Below are positions 39,664-53,939 of a stretch of DNA of 64,000 bases, in pieces. Position 1 is the first letter of the stretch, and every line of letters starts with the position of its first letter. The translations under genes and the position numbers were made by a program. This DNA comes from Latrodectus hesperus (taxonomy: Eukaryota > Arthropoda > Arachnida > Araneae > Theridiidae), in the NCBI GenBank assembly GCA_037975125.1, contig CM075857.1:25445207-25509206 (forward strand), given 5' to 3'. Under the pieces are notes generated by a model. The model ran no database searches. It was not told the DNA's origin and saw only the letters and a program-made list of their open reading frames with translations.

Positions 39664-39666
<3 letters not shown>
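33893..39666. other. Long AT-rich gene-free stretch
   Basis: Nearly 5.8 kb with no gene, no GC-richer island and no recognised transposon. The only notable structure is a perfect 24-bp palindrome at 37669-37692 (ATTGCTTATTTA and its reverse complement). Short frames such as 34883-35089 are I/L/N/K-rich chance frames. Confidence 0.65.
37669..37692. repeat. Perfect 24-bp palindrome
   Basis: ATTGCTTATTTA is followed immediately by its exact reverse complement. Confidence 0.85.

Positions 39667-39759
<93 letters not shown>
39667..39759. repeat. (AT)n microsatellite, about 92 bp
   Basis: An uninterrupted AT array; the surrounding plus frame (39574-39810) is a repeat artefact. Confidence 0.97.
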
Positions 39760-39761
<2 letters not shown>

Positions 39762-42692
39762 CATTTTTTCTGTTAATCCAGTTTTTGTATTTTATTTATT
39801 CCTAATATAAAACTTCAATGATTTTTTCCTGGTATTTTCTCTCTAGAGTTTTTTTTAAATTTTTATAATATTTTGTAGAATTTATTAGTAACGCTGAATT
39901 GTGCTTTCGTTATTTTAGTGGATAGAAATGGCTGATTATATAAATTTCTTATGATATTACTTTGCTGAAAAAAGTCATATTTTATCTTAAAAACTTTTTG
40001 TATATAGCTAGTGGTGAAATGGTCTTAATAAATTTGTCCTCTTTGATTTTTATTATTCAATTTTTGCAAAGATTGATTATGAAAATTAACTTATTAAAGA
40101 AACTTACATTATTTGCTGTATTGACTGGTCATATCAAGAGTAGAGTGCTGAAAATTTAATTTTAATTAAAAAATCTTCATACATTCTATATATTAAAATG
40201 TTTTCCTTTATAATATATATTTATAAATAATATTTGAAATTTTGCTATTTTTCTTCAATTTTTATGATTTTTTGGAACTTTTGACGTACTGAAATCAGTT
40301 TAGAAATTACTTTGAGTGCTGTTGTGAAATATTCTGTGAAAACTACAGTGAAATTGTCATAGCACCTTTCTAAACAGATTTCAATGATTTGTGTCTAACA
40401 ATAAAAATCCTGATGTACCTTTCACGCAATATTAGATATTATTTTAAAAAGGCATAGAGATATAACTGATATTTTAATAAAAAATATAATGTTCATATTA
40501 ACATCATACATCAGTGAGAAATTATTCGTTAAAAAACATTCAGCGTTCTTGTTGATGTAAATAAATTTCCAGATACTGAAAAAAGGAAAGGTAGCATTTC
40601 TTTCATTTTATTCTTTTAATTCCTAGTTAAAAAATCGTGTATTTTCTAACTTATCTAACAAAAAGCTATTAATCAATTTGAATTAAATTTAGTATATTTT
40701 AGTAAAATAGATTAGAATGTGTAATTTTTAAATTATCCCATGAAAGGTTTGCATTTTAATTCTCATAAAATGTGTGTGTGAGTGAAACAAAAATCTCTGA
40801 TACTATTTTTTAATTCTTAACATGTGTTTTGATATAATGTACAACTGCAAAATATTTCATAGATGCAGCATTAATTGCTAAAATGGATATAATATTCAAA
40901 TGTGGTAAAAATAAATTCTTGGGAATAGTAGTCACTGATTATTAGTAGATTTTTAAAACAATCTACGTTCTCTAAAAGAATTGTAAATTAGCTCTTGTAA
41001 AGAGACAAATATACTTCAAGATATTTAGAGAATCTGAATAATTGTTTGGTTTACACTTGTTCATTTAAATGAAATAATATTCTGAATCGTGTTGCATGTC
41101 TTTATGTAAAAGACTTTCAGCGATTGTTAAAATTGATCAGCTATTTTTTTAAAATGCAAGGTCGAGGTTTTACTTTTGCATATTTCATGTAGCTTAAATA
41201 TGCACGAAACAATACCTCATTCTTATTACTGTTATACAAAACAGTGAAACTGCTTTTATGTCTGTAGTTCTCGAATGAGTCATACTCTTAGTTAGTATTT
41301 TACTGTCATCATAAAAACAGCAAACCGTAAAAAATAAAGTATTGCTATCTTCCAATTACAGTGTTTGAATGAATAATTCGGCTGCTATTAGTCACGATTT
41401 TCATCGTTTATCTCATTGGATATATATTTGAAGAAATTTACCTGTTTAATCAAGCATAAATTTGGTTTTACTATCTTTGGTGCTAAGAAATAGAAATGGA
41501 TTTGTATAGGTTTTTTACCTTTATTAAAATTTTGTTTTACAATAAAGCAATTTATTTTACTGTCATGCAATTTGCCTTTCTTGTTTCGGCATGTTAAATT
41601 CTAGCATTTGCAATAAACAATTTATAGGTTATCGAACACGTTTTTCTAACTATGAAATTAAATTTTCAAATAAAAAAATAGTTGCATATTTTATAATTTA
41701 AAAATTTTAATTAACTTTTTGCTTATTTAATGTTATTTATATGAAATTGAAATTTCTCTGACATTTTTCGAAACATATTATTGATTTCAATTTATTCGAT
41801 GATATTCTTATGATACAAGTTCTGCGAATTAAAACAAGCATATTAATTTATCTATCGCTTTTCTTGTTGACGTTGTAATTTATTTCTCGTATGAAAATTT
41901 CATGTAATTCGTAATATCTTCATTATATATTTTTTAAATCTATTTTAGCGTAAATTAAAAATATGTTCCCATTCATTTCAGTTCAAATATAATTTACAAT
42001 TTTTAAGCTTTTTTTTTTTTAATAAATCTAAAGCAACTTTCTCTTTGCAACAAATGAATTCCTATTTTCTTTAAATTTTGGTGCAAAATAGTTTTTATCA
42101 CTATAATAAATGTAAAATGATATTTATTATTATGCTTCATCCAAAATATTTTTTTTTATAAATAAAGAAAGTGCTTTTCTTTAGGTGTGAAAAATCGTTA
42201 ATAACCAAATAGTTTTTGATTAACGTTTTCCTTTGAAAAACACGCTTGCATTAAATATATGTGCTCTGCTTTAGAATAAATAAGTAAAAAAAAAAAAAAA
42301 AAAAAAAGTTGAGAATAATTAATACTTTTTTGCTCTAATTCATTTGACCAGACAATTATGAAATTCAATTTTTTACTTATAAATAAGAAGATGATTTTTA
42401 CTTACAATATTTTACTTATAAATTAAAATAATTGGGAAAAAGGAAATAGTTGTGTAACTAATTATTTATTCATTACACTTGTTTTTATGAGCATTGAGTA
42501 AGCACCATTTTATCTTCATTTGCTGCAACTTAATTATAATACATCTTTATTATTGAGGACAAATTCATATATTTTTAAGAACGTAATATTTAATTTTAGA
42601 CTACTTTCTATATAAATTTTCATAAATTTTGGAAGCATATTAATATATAAGACTTAAATATTTCTTATAGTCTTCCTTATGAAATATAAATA
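39760..42692. other. AT-rich DNA, no gene seen; one poly(A) tract with AATAAA
   Basis: No gene is recognised. At 42286-42307 a run of 22 A residues follows AATAAATAAGT (AATAAA near 42275), which looks like the 3' end of a retroposed transcript. I cannot identify the parent sequence upstream or a target duplication. Confidence 0.55.
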
Positions 42693-42746
42693 TACAAGTG
42701 ATTATCAAAATAATGGAAACACCTTAGATGTATGAGGGAATCTTTA

Positions 42747-43436
42747 TTAGTATGCTGTAGGACCAGCATTGGCATCTAATACAGCATGGATTCGTTTAGG
42801 AATCGATTCATACATATGCTGAATAGTTTTTAGAGAAGTATTGTATCATACTTCACGGTGACATTGTGAAAGTCCTGAAAGAGATGCTGGGCCTGACGAC
42901 TCGAAGGAGCAACTGCAGTCACGCACTTGTGCAGGTGCCCTCAAAATGGGCACCAGTCCTATTGTAGAGAAAAGTGTGAAAGACGATTTATCCGATTACC
43001 TTATTTTCTTCCACTTATCAACCAACCAGGTTTTGACAATGCTTCAATGCCTCTGCAGACATTTGCCATCAATATCTGTGTCAAGTGACTTGGGAGTTGT
43101 TACTCTGTTGAAAATGTTGTGAAAGTGCCTTCTAACTGAAATCATTGACACTTGAGGATACAGATGCAGATTGAGTTTTGCAGTCACTTTTGCTGCAATT
43201 GTTCTCTCTCTCTTTTTTTTTTTTTTTTTAACCTTACAATCTGTTTCAATACCCACCGTTCTGTTTCACTTTCTCTTTCTGTTCACTAGTTTGTTTTGCG
43301 AAGATTGTCTTGCAGCGTTGTGTGTATGTTATTATGACTGTAGACACTGTGCCTTGAGAAACGGCTGAAATCTGGTGTGCTTTGTCAGACTTGCTCCTAA
43401 AACCTGGCCTCTTTGAAAATCTCAGAGGTCCGACAT
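42747..43436 (-). pseudogene. Tc1-type transposase pseudogene, catalytic core deleted
   Basis: On the minus strand it starts with ATG at 43436 and MSDL-stop-DFQRGQVLGASLT, matching the conserved N-terminus of Tc1-type transposases (first helix-turn-helix). After stops and a lysine run encoded by a 17-base poly(T) on the plus strand, the frame 43044-43256 gives TIAAKVTAKLNLHLYPQVS and SVRRHFHNIFNR, the second helix-turn-helix, then KTWLVDKWKK. The block SDKSSFTLF (Asp near 42990-42992) is the first catalytic Asp region. It is followed by unrelated-looking sequence and then directly by the C-terminal block YESIPKRIHAVLDANAGPTAY and stop TAA at 42747-42749. Second Asp and third acidic residue are missing, so about 330 bp of the core is gone (690 bp against a usual ~1,020). 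It is non-functional. Confidence 0.85.
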
Positions 43437-43482
43437 TTTACGCTTTAAAAAAAAAAAACCGAGACTTACAGAACTTTAATAA

Positions 43483-43573
43483 AGCTACCGCATATATGTA
43501 TACACAAAATAGAAATATATATACAAATTGTATACATTTCTATTTATTTAAAAGAAACAGGGTTGCGGTAGCT
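43483..43573. repeat. Small foldback element nested in the Tc1 relic
   Basis: A 91-bp segment with perfect 10-bp inverted ends AGCTACCGCA (43483-43492) and TGCGGTAGCT (43564-43573). Its interior also folds: ATAGAAATATATATACAA pairs imperfectly with TTGTATACATTTCTAT. It lies between the transposase start and the right terminal repeat. It may be a tiny MITE or part of the original subterminal region. Confidence 0.65.
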
Positions 43574-43656
43574 ATTGTTATATTTTAATGTTTACCAAAT
43601 ATTTTCGAATATGTTATTTTTATTCATAAATGTTTCCATTATTTTGTAATTATCTT

Positions 43657-45699
43657 TACGTTGTTTGTGTATATAACACTGTATTTAAGTGTTGTACACA
43701 CACTTAAAATATCACGAATTTTTCAATGACATTTAGTGCTAGTCAAACATTTATATATGATTAACTAGAATAATTAAGGATCATTAACTGAAAACCTAAT
43801 TGAACTGTCTGAGTCAATTTTTAAAAAAATTTCATCTTTCAAATCACTGAAATATTTAAGAACTTTCTATCTAGTTTTCAAAACAGTTTGTCATATTTAT
43901 TTTTTAAATTAGTTAAATATTCTGTATTTTTGTGTGTGAAATTCTTCCCAATTTATCTACATAACGATACCTTTAAAAAAATCAGGTAATCTTTTTTAAC
44001 ACAGAAAGAGTTATTATTAAAGTTTAATCAACATCTATGTTGTGTTCAAGAGATTAGTCTGAAACTACTACAACAGTCACTATTAATCTTTTTTTGAAAT
44101 TAAATCTAAACATTTTTTTGTGGGAAAGGATTGCACCAATATTTTCATTCTTGTGGACAGAAATTATAATTTTAATTATAAAAAATACACACATACATAA
44201 ATTTTTTGAAACATTTATAATTTCAAAATAATATTTAAAGTGATACAAAATAAATAACATAATTTCAGTTTAAAAGAATGAAACTAATGTTGCAGTTTTT
44301 TTCCATAGAAACTGTTTAGGTTTAATATGTTTTATTAAAATATATAATTTAATTAAATTTAAATGTAATAATTTAGGTAAACATTAGATATTTTATTTTA
44401 AATATCAAGTTTTATATTAACAAAGCACTGTAATCAAAGGACGATTTCTTCAGTTTAAAAATGACTTTAAAGTTTTTCCTTGCAAAAATAAGAATTTTAT
44501 GACTGGATATATTTTATTTATAGTATTTTTAAAATTTTTAATATACTTTTATTTTTTATTTTATTAATATAAAGGAAAAAGATATAAAAATAGTTTATTT
44601 ATAACATCTCACTTTCTTTCATTGGATAAGTCAGGAATTGTAATACATTTGAAATTTTTTTAAAGATGCTTTTAATATTTTATTTGTAGATTCATAACCA
44701 TCAATTTTCAGCAGCTAATTGGTAAGGAATTTAAATAATCTCAAGAGTTATGATGAAAATTTGAGTTATGAAAAATATACGAAAATTACAAATATTTATT
44801 AACTTGATTGTTAATTTATATTTCCCAATGCTTGAATTTATTATTTAATTATTGAGCTTTGCTAAATATGTACTTAAAACTACATTCTAAAATCCATGTC
44901 ATCCTTGTACTTTTTGTCACAATTGAATTGCTATTTACAATTGTTTATATTGGATTTAAATTACAAAATGTATTTTTCTATATAAATTATAAAACGCATT
45001 TTTCTTTATGTACCTACTGAAACGAAAGCAAATTTTCATTAAAAAAACTTTAATTGCTGTCATAGGTTTTGTAATGTGTGTTACTTTCTGTTTTGAACCG
45101 TTAAAAACAAATAATAAATTGCCTAAAATACTTTCTTATTTAAATTTAGAAATTTTTAAAAAAAATTTTGTTCACAAATCAATTTACAGAAAATTTGCTT
45201 ACATTTACACTATTTTTTTTATTTTGCTCATGTAAATATTCATATGATATTCTATTTACAGTATGCTTATCTTTTAATTTTTGTTTGTATGTTTTTACTC
45301 GTTTCACAGTTGCTGGTTATGATAATTTTAAATTGATATGTTTTTGTTATAAACTTTCTATTGTGTCATTACCCACATCTTTTCTTAAATTAATATTTCT
45401 TTTAATGCAGTTAGTATACATTTATTATACTCTATAATTCTGTCATTTTGAGTTTGCCCATGGCATTTATGATTAACAAAACAAAAATTTCTAAAAAACT
45501 GAAAAAAGGTGAGAAATTTATTTTAGGTGATGAAGATATTTAAATTATTGTTGTAGCATAATATCAAATAATGTAATAACGAATTCATATACCAGATTTG
45601 TACTAGACAGTTTTTCAGGGGTAGGAAATTTTTTTGTGGAATATTGTGTGATTAAATGAATACATTTCTCTGTTACGATATGAGCTCTTTTTATCTCTT
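43657..45699. other. AT-rich DNA, no gene seen
   Basis: Two overlapping plus frames (45008-45235 and 45168-45437) are F/Y/I/K-rich chance frames. Nothing else is recognised. Confidence 0.6.
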
Positions 45700-46560
45700 T
45701 GATAGTCGATACAGTGTTTACTGATTCAAAACCTTGCTGTCATGCATCAAAGGAACGTCGAGTAATATCAATGAAATTTCACCAAATTAGTTACAGAGAT
45801 ATTCGTTTTAAAATGGCCTGAAATTAAATTCTCCTCCAAGTAACGATTGTATCTTACTGGAAAAGCCATCCGTTGCCATGGTGATCCTCATTTCTAGAAG
45901 TTGGATCGTACTCAAGGCATGCAAATAGAATTCAATTTCTAGATTTTTTAAGGAGGGTCTAAAATATATATTAATCCTGAGACTGCATTCCTGATGAGTG
46001 GGGGTGGACGCGGAGGAATTTTTTCACGAAAGAGGCGTAGTTTAAAGTCCCTGGTTCCGCCCTTCCTTCGAAATTGGAAATGAGTGTGGAGTAGCTTTGA
46101 AGCCCAAGGCTGAAGACAGTTGTAAATCCCATATATTTAGCACGATTTGATTTCAGCCATTCTCTGACTTCACTTCGACCCTCCCCACCACCCACCGACC
46201 AATGGGGAGTGTGCGCCGATGTAATGTGCGCCGCTTCTCCCGCATTCCATTGGCGGCTCTCTTCCACCCCCCATTCGAATATGCACACTCTACTGAGTCA
46301 TCCCTCCCTTGCCTCCCGAGATCTCTTTTTATTTCGAATCGATCCCCCATCGATCGCTTTTTCTATTCTAAAGTCTTGCCTCCCCCACCTACACTGCTCT
46401 TTATTCTTCTCTCTCTCTCTCAGCTGCCATCTTAGTTGATGGCTCTCTCTCCCCCAGCCGCCCGGCATTCTTCATTCTTTGCTCTTGCGCTTCTTCTCCC
46501 TTTCCGCTCCACCTCATCTTTTGTCTCTCTTTCTTGGCTGAATATTTTTTTCTCCTCCAA
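45700..46560. promoter_or_regulatory. GC-richer promoter-like island with paired CCAAT boxes and GAGA tracts
   Basis: The most promoter-like block in the window. It has CCAAT at 46199-46203 and an inverted ATTGG at 46249-46253, with GTGCGCCG repeated between them at 46211-46218 and 46226-46233. ATCGAT occurs twice near 46338-46355, and (CT)n tracts at 46408-46421 and near 46443 would be GAGA-factor sites. TTCGAATATGCA (46274-46285) recurs in the island at 54014. Frames of 65-105 codons overlap on both strands and none is recognised. Orientation and a transcript start cannot be fixed from sequence. An enhancer is the alternative. Confidence 0.4.
46199..46253. promoter_or_regulatory. Convergent CCAAT / ATTGG pair
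   Basis: GACCAATGGGG (plus) and CCATTGGCGG (minus-strand CCAAT) lie 50 bp apart around a duplicated GTGCGCCG. Paired CCAAT boxes are typical NF-Y sites in animal promoters. Function is inferred. Confidence 0.4.
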
Positions 46561-47872
46561 CTTTTTTTTTATTATGTTAATATAAATATATTCTTCCTCC
46601 TGTAATCTAATGCTGATTGAAAATCGAGATATGTTGATTTTATGTCTTCGCCGCCTCTTTATAAATTAAAAAGTTTTTTTTTTCCGATGCTGGATGCATT
46701 ATATTATATACTTTGTTTGGAAGTTAAGGAATTATAATTTTTGTCTTAAGTTTGACTTGTACAATTACTCTAAATTATATATCATTTCATTCCAATGTTT
46801 AAAACTATTTTTCATTAAAGAATTTTTATTAATTAAATAAACATTTTAAGCAATAAATTTCTAATTGTGTTTAATTAATACTGTTCACAAAAATATTCCT
46901 TATTAAGAATCTTATGTTTTCTTTTACGAAATTGTTTTCTATATACATTTTTTAAAAATGTTTTCAACCATTTTTGCCATTTGATGTCATGCAAAATTAC
47001 TTTTTAAAAATTTTATGAAATGTTTTTCAATTAATGGTATATGTAATAAGATAAATTTAATATAGAGCCATAACGAAATTTGTAAAATAGTACCAAACAT
47101 TATGTGCTTATACTCACCTTTATGCTATTGAATTTTTTATATGATCCAATTTAAAATCATTTTTTTTTCTAGTTTCCTTTAAAATAAAATTAATATTATA
47201 ATTTGGAATGAAGTTTTTAATCTTATGCACGTGATCTATTCATTAATTTCATTACATATATAAACGTATATAAGATATGTATAAGACTGTCTTTTACAAA
47301 CTGCAAAATTTTGTTATATTTCGCTTGCATTCCATAATATAATTGGCATATCATAGTGAGAAAGCTGACTTCCTTGTTTTAAATTTATTTTATATAAATG
47401 TTATTAGGAAATATATACCCAAATTTTTGGATTGTTGAAAGCAAATAATGAGTAAGAGTTTCGTTTGTAAATAAAATTTAGTTATCATTATATATAATAG
47501 TTAAAGTAAAAATTAAATAAAAACTCGTTTAATTTGAAAACGAAAACTTTTATCGGTTTTTTTAAAAGTTATTTTCTGTCTTAAAATACTCGAAACGGTA
47601 AAGATTTTTAATAAATTAGAAAAGCATTTCTAATAAGATCAGCAAGAAATATTAATAAATCAATAATATATGCATGTATATATAGTTAAAATAAAATTAT
47701 AAACACAAAAACGATATAAAAAGTACGAAAAGTTTATTAAATAAGAATAAAATCATAAGGAAAAACATACAAATCTGAGAATCCAAGTAGCACAAAAGCA
47801 GTTAAAGATAAATGTGACAAAAATAGAAATAAGATTACAAATAATTATATATAAAAAATAAATTTCACAAAT
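46561..47872. other. AT-rich DNA, no gene seen
   Basis: Nothing recognised. Confidence 0.65.
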
Positions 47873-47935
47873 CACACACACACACACACACAAAAATTTG
47901 AAAAATCAATAAATTTTAATTTATTGATTTTAAAA
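47873..47935. repeat. (CA)10 followed by a hairpin
   Basis: About ten CA units (47873-47892) are followed by an inverted repeat with about 20-bp arms around CAATAAATTTTAATTTATTG (two or three mismatches). Confidence 0.85.
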
Positions 47936-50157
<2,222 letters not shown>

Positions 50158-50929
50158 ATAGAATAAAATATTTATATTTGTGGAGGGCTTTTTTGCATTT
50201 CAATGCATGTATTTAAACATAATTAACTTTTCCGTTTCAACTTAGTCTTGCCTTTCTTATAACTTCGTACTTACTATAATTTTTTTGAGTTTCCTGCTAT
50301 AATGAAAGGTTAGTTAGTTAGTAAACTACGAATAAAAATTTTTAACTTGTCTTTAAAGTAATACTCATTCTGCTTTCAAGTCATGAAATTTACTATTTTT
50401 TTCTTTCATTGTTTGGTTCAGATTAAAATATTAAAAAGCTATTTTTTTAGATTCAAATTACGTATATCCATTAAAATCATCAGATGAAATTGACAAACTA
50501 ATGACCCTTTTTTTTTTTAAAGTTGATTTCTTTCTAGTGTCTTTATCTTTTAAAACTTTAATAAATTTTTATAAATAGAAAGTAATTGTAATTAATATAA
50601 TTTTTAATGTCTTACACACAGTGTATAAAATTTTTCAAACGAAAGCTTTTTTATCTTTATGAATTTAGAATTTCATTGATTCGAAATCACATATTAATGC
50701 TCATAAAATTCGTATTAAATTTAAATTACATCTTTCCTTTTCTTTACATCCAAAATTTACTTAAGGTAATGTTTGCTGTCATAAATTGTTTCCATAACTT
50801 TTATTTAACATTTTAAAAGAAGTAAATTTAAGAATAAATACTATTTTGCTTAGTAAATGTTTAAATGATTTCGAGAAAAGAGAACAATTTTTAAAGTAAA
50901 ACCCATACTGACAAATCTTATGAACTTTC
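50158..50929. other. AT-rich DNA, no gene seen
   Basis: Nothing recognised. Confidence 0.6.
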
Positions 50930-51960
50930 ATCAGTTTCGTTGGAAATGCAACCCTGTTAGTTCTCTATTACGTTTCTTGATGTGTATTGCTTTGACGACG
51001 ATGTCCTCATGCATAGTTCTAGGGATGAAACGAATACACAATCATTCACAATAAAAAGGAATTAATTTCGGTGGCAATATTAATATCCTGTCATTCGCGC
51101 AGAATGAATCCATAATTATTGGAGCCTGTTTCCAAATAAACAGCGGATAGAAAGACTTAATAGAGATTCCACTCTATGAAACCGTTAAGCAACGAGATTC
51201 TTGCTTTTTATCCTCTTATAGCAGGTGTCCGTGAAAGACTATCATCATTTGTTTCAGCCCTGAGAATAATACTGGACGGGGAAAAGAAAAGCATAACTGC
51301 GTTATTAGGATATTAGGTTTGTTACCATAATCAATTGGTTGCCGTCGGAAAAAGATGGACCGAAAACCATTTGGCCCTCTTCCTTTCTTGCTCTATTCGA
51401 AGACAATTTGCCATCCGTAACAATGGCCTTTGGCCGCCGGTAGCATCCAGTTTATTGGCTATCGGATGGAAAGACTCGCTTAATTTCTATCGCCCACGAA
51501 CAGGATTGTAATTACTCGATCGGAGTTGTCTGTCTTCAGCGGCATAAAAGATTCTGATTTTTTGATTTTTTTCGCGTTTTCCTTCTATTTGTAAAGAGCC
51601 GGGGCTCTTATTACTCCTTTGTGCTGCGGTTCGCTTCTTTTATTTTGTCCTCTTTAAAAAGATGTGCCGGCTCTTTTAAATCTCTGACTTCTCATCATCT
51701 GAAACAGCCATTTTGTCTTGGCTGGAACTAAGTTCAGAACTTTCTGTAAATTAGTTACAGGACTGTGTCTTTTGTTCGAAAGTCGCGACAAGAAGGAAAG
51801 TTTTTAATGACTGCTAAGGCTCCAATTCTCTGGAGTCGAAAAGTGTTTTTTTTCTCCCCGACTTCTTCCACATTAGTTAAAGTAGTCTTTCCCACTGCTG
51901 TAATTTAACTTACACTCGAAATAATGGGAATAAACTTTATTTTTATTGTCTCTCTAGTGT
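50930..51960. promoter_or_regulatory. GC-richer island, motif-dense, putative enhancer
   Basis: About 1 kb without a frame long enough to enter a 60-codon list, yet clearly GC-richer than its flanks. It has homeodomain-like words (CCATAATTATTGG near 51110, CCATAATCAATTGG near 51326, GTTTATTGGCTATCGG near 51450), CAATGGCCTTTGGCCGCCGG near 51421, a hairpin-forming AAGAGCCGGGGCTCTT (51594-51609) and GCCGGCTC at 51666-51673. The pair GCCGGGGCTCTT/GCCGGCTC is shared with the island at 4.03-4.10 kb. Balanced composition without open frames is what one expects of constrained non-coding DNA. Conservation is not tested. Confidence 0.4.
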
Positions 51961-52079
51961 GATGTTAATTAATAGGAAAAAGCATCATAATATTCATTTT
52001 TATAAGAAAAATTTATTTCCTTTTTTTCAGATATGTAATTTTAATCACCGGGTTTCCACAAAAATGCCTTTTATTTCAT
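51961..52079. other. AT-rich spacer between two islands
   Basis: Short AT-rich interval, nothing recognised. Confidence 0.4.
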
Positions 52080-53060
52080 CTGAATAAATTTATTCGCATT
52101 CCCTTGTCGCCTTTTCCTCATGCGTATGAAGAAACTGCTTTTCAAATGCATTGCGTTAGACAGGACTTGTCAAATATGTGGGAAAAATCTCTTGTTGCAG
52201 CTGTGTTCTGTATCGCAGTCCCTTCGTGCATCGCTTATACAGCCTGAAAGATGACCTCAGAGCCTTGTGTGCTGTACACCCTTTTTTACCCTCTTTGACC
52301 GCGATTTGAAAACGTTTGTTCACTTCCAAGAAATCTTATTCGGCCAGACCCTTCGATGGTTTCGACATCACCTGCGTTCTACCTGCTTGCTTGCCTTACC
52401 CATTCGATCATTAGCTGGTCCTGCGAGTCATTGCACTTGGGGCCCACGATAGGGGGCCCCTTCAGGCTTCCTTTCTTCATATTATGATTGCTGAGACCCT
52501 CATTTAATGACCTTCGATGAAACTGCGTAATCAGTTCGTTACCCCCTTCGACTGTGTGCAACCACTCTTTTTCGAATATTCTGAAACTGACCCCTTGAGA
52601 TGGGCCTCTTGTCTTTTGGTTATCTTTGAATTGCGCCCATCCGGTCGCATATTTTAAGGCAGTTCGCCACGCATGCTCTCTTTCGCAACCTGAATTTTTT
52701 TGTATACATTTAAGCCAATTGAATCCCAAAAATGGCTTAGGCTGATTCATTGCCGCAGGAATCGCCTGTATGGGTGATGATGGGGCCCGCCTGAACTGGA
52801 AAGGGTTGACGTTTGCCCTTTTAACATAAGCAAAGTGAATTTTCAGTTCACCCCACGGCAACATTCTTGGGCATGTGTAACTGGGAGGTCACGAGTTCTG
52901 CTGGGCGAAGAATGCTAGAAATTATTTTGCTCAGCAACTTAATTCCCACGGACTTGCTAAAGCCTCATTACAGCTCTCAAGCACGTCACTTTGTGTTTTG
53001 CAACTTTCAGTGCAGAACTTGTTGCACGAGTTCAATTACTCTTTCATGTTAATTAACCTT
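52080..53060. promoter_or_regulatory. GC-richer island carrying a 161-codon open frame
   Basis: About 980 bp of balanced composition. The minus frame 52379-52864 is among the longest in the window (161 codons). The peptide has mixed, soluble-like composition (for example AWRTALKYATGWAQFKDNQK) but no domain I recognise, no initiation context I trust, and no visible splice partner. GGGGCCCACGATAGGGGGCC (52439-52458) is a GC palindrome-like core. I favour regulatory DNA with a chance frame; a lineage-specific exon remains possible. Confidence 0.35.
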
Positions 53061-53939
53061 TCGGTGCTCTTAAGGGAAATGTAATGTATTTTATTCAGTT
53101 ATTGTAGTTTCTATGTATAAATACATAAATTTAAATATGTTTAACGTTCAAATTTGTTTAATTTATATTGAATTTTTTAGCATGCATTTAAATTAGATTT
53201 AGCTATTTAAATTTACAGCATACTTATAAAAATATAATATATTTTATTTGCAAAAGAGTGAACTTTATAAAATATTTAGTCTAAAAACCCAATTGTTTTT
53301 GAACCATAAGAATAGTAACTATCTTTTTCACATGACAGATATTCAAATTTCAATGTTACATTTATTTTTAATTTATTGTCCACTTAAGGAATTACAATTG
53401 AAAAATTTCAGGACAAAATCTACTTAAAATTACTATAGTATTTTAGTTTAAATGAATCAATCATTAAAAAGTTAGAAATTCATATGAAAGTTTTTACTTT
53501 TATAATAAATACTCGTATTTTTTATTGTGGTACTCCTTTTATTGTGGTCCAAGTATTCAAAATATCTTTCACTATATTGTTGTTCATTAATGCGCACATA
53601 TATGTATATACGTAATATATGAGTAGACAAAATGCGTTACCAGTATCTTAAATTTTTGATCGAAGTTCTTAAACAATTCTGGTAAATTATATTACTTTTG
53701 TTTCATGTTGTATTACAATAATATCAAAATTATCATATATAAATCGATATTTGATTTTACTGTTATAAAAAGGGAGTTATTGTTTATTTAAGGAAAATTA
53801 ATAGTTAAAAATACTTAATTTATATTATTTAGTTCTTTTTTAATTACATTTCATACCACTAAATTATAAAATTTCATTGTTAAAATCGCATTCTTATCTA
53901 AAATTTAGTACCAATAATTTATTATTATTTTTTTTACCT
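53061..53939. other. AT-rich DNA, no gene seen
   Basis: Nothing recognised. Confidence 0.65.

Larger units (their letters stand above)
42693..43656 (-). mobile_element. Tc1-type transposon relic with internal deletion
   Basis: About 960 bp. The left end TACAAGTGATTATCAAAATA (from 42693) and AATGGAAACACC following it are mirrored on the right by TGTTTCCATTATTTTGTAAT (43631-43650), giving terminal repeats of about 20 bp with CAAAATAATGGAAACA conserved at both ends. A TA dinucleotide precedes the left end, as expected for TA-targeting elements. The interior is a broken transposase. It is a different subfamily from the relic at 19.5 kb: terminal repeats and transposase blocks do not match. Confidence 0.85.

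Noticed and set aside
45008..45437. Two overlapping plus frames of 75 and 89 codons, possible membrane protein
   Set aside because: F/Y/I/L/K composition is what T-rich non-coding DNA gives when translated. There is no start context, splice signal or recognisable motif.
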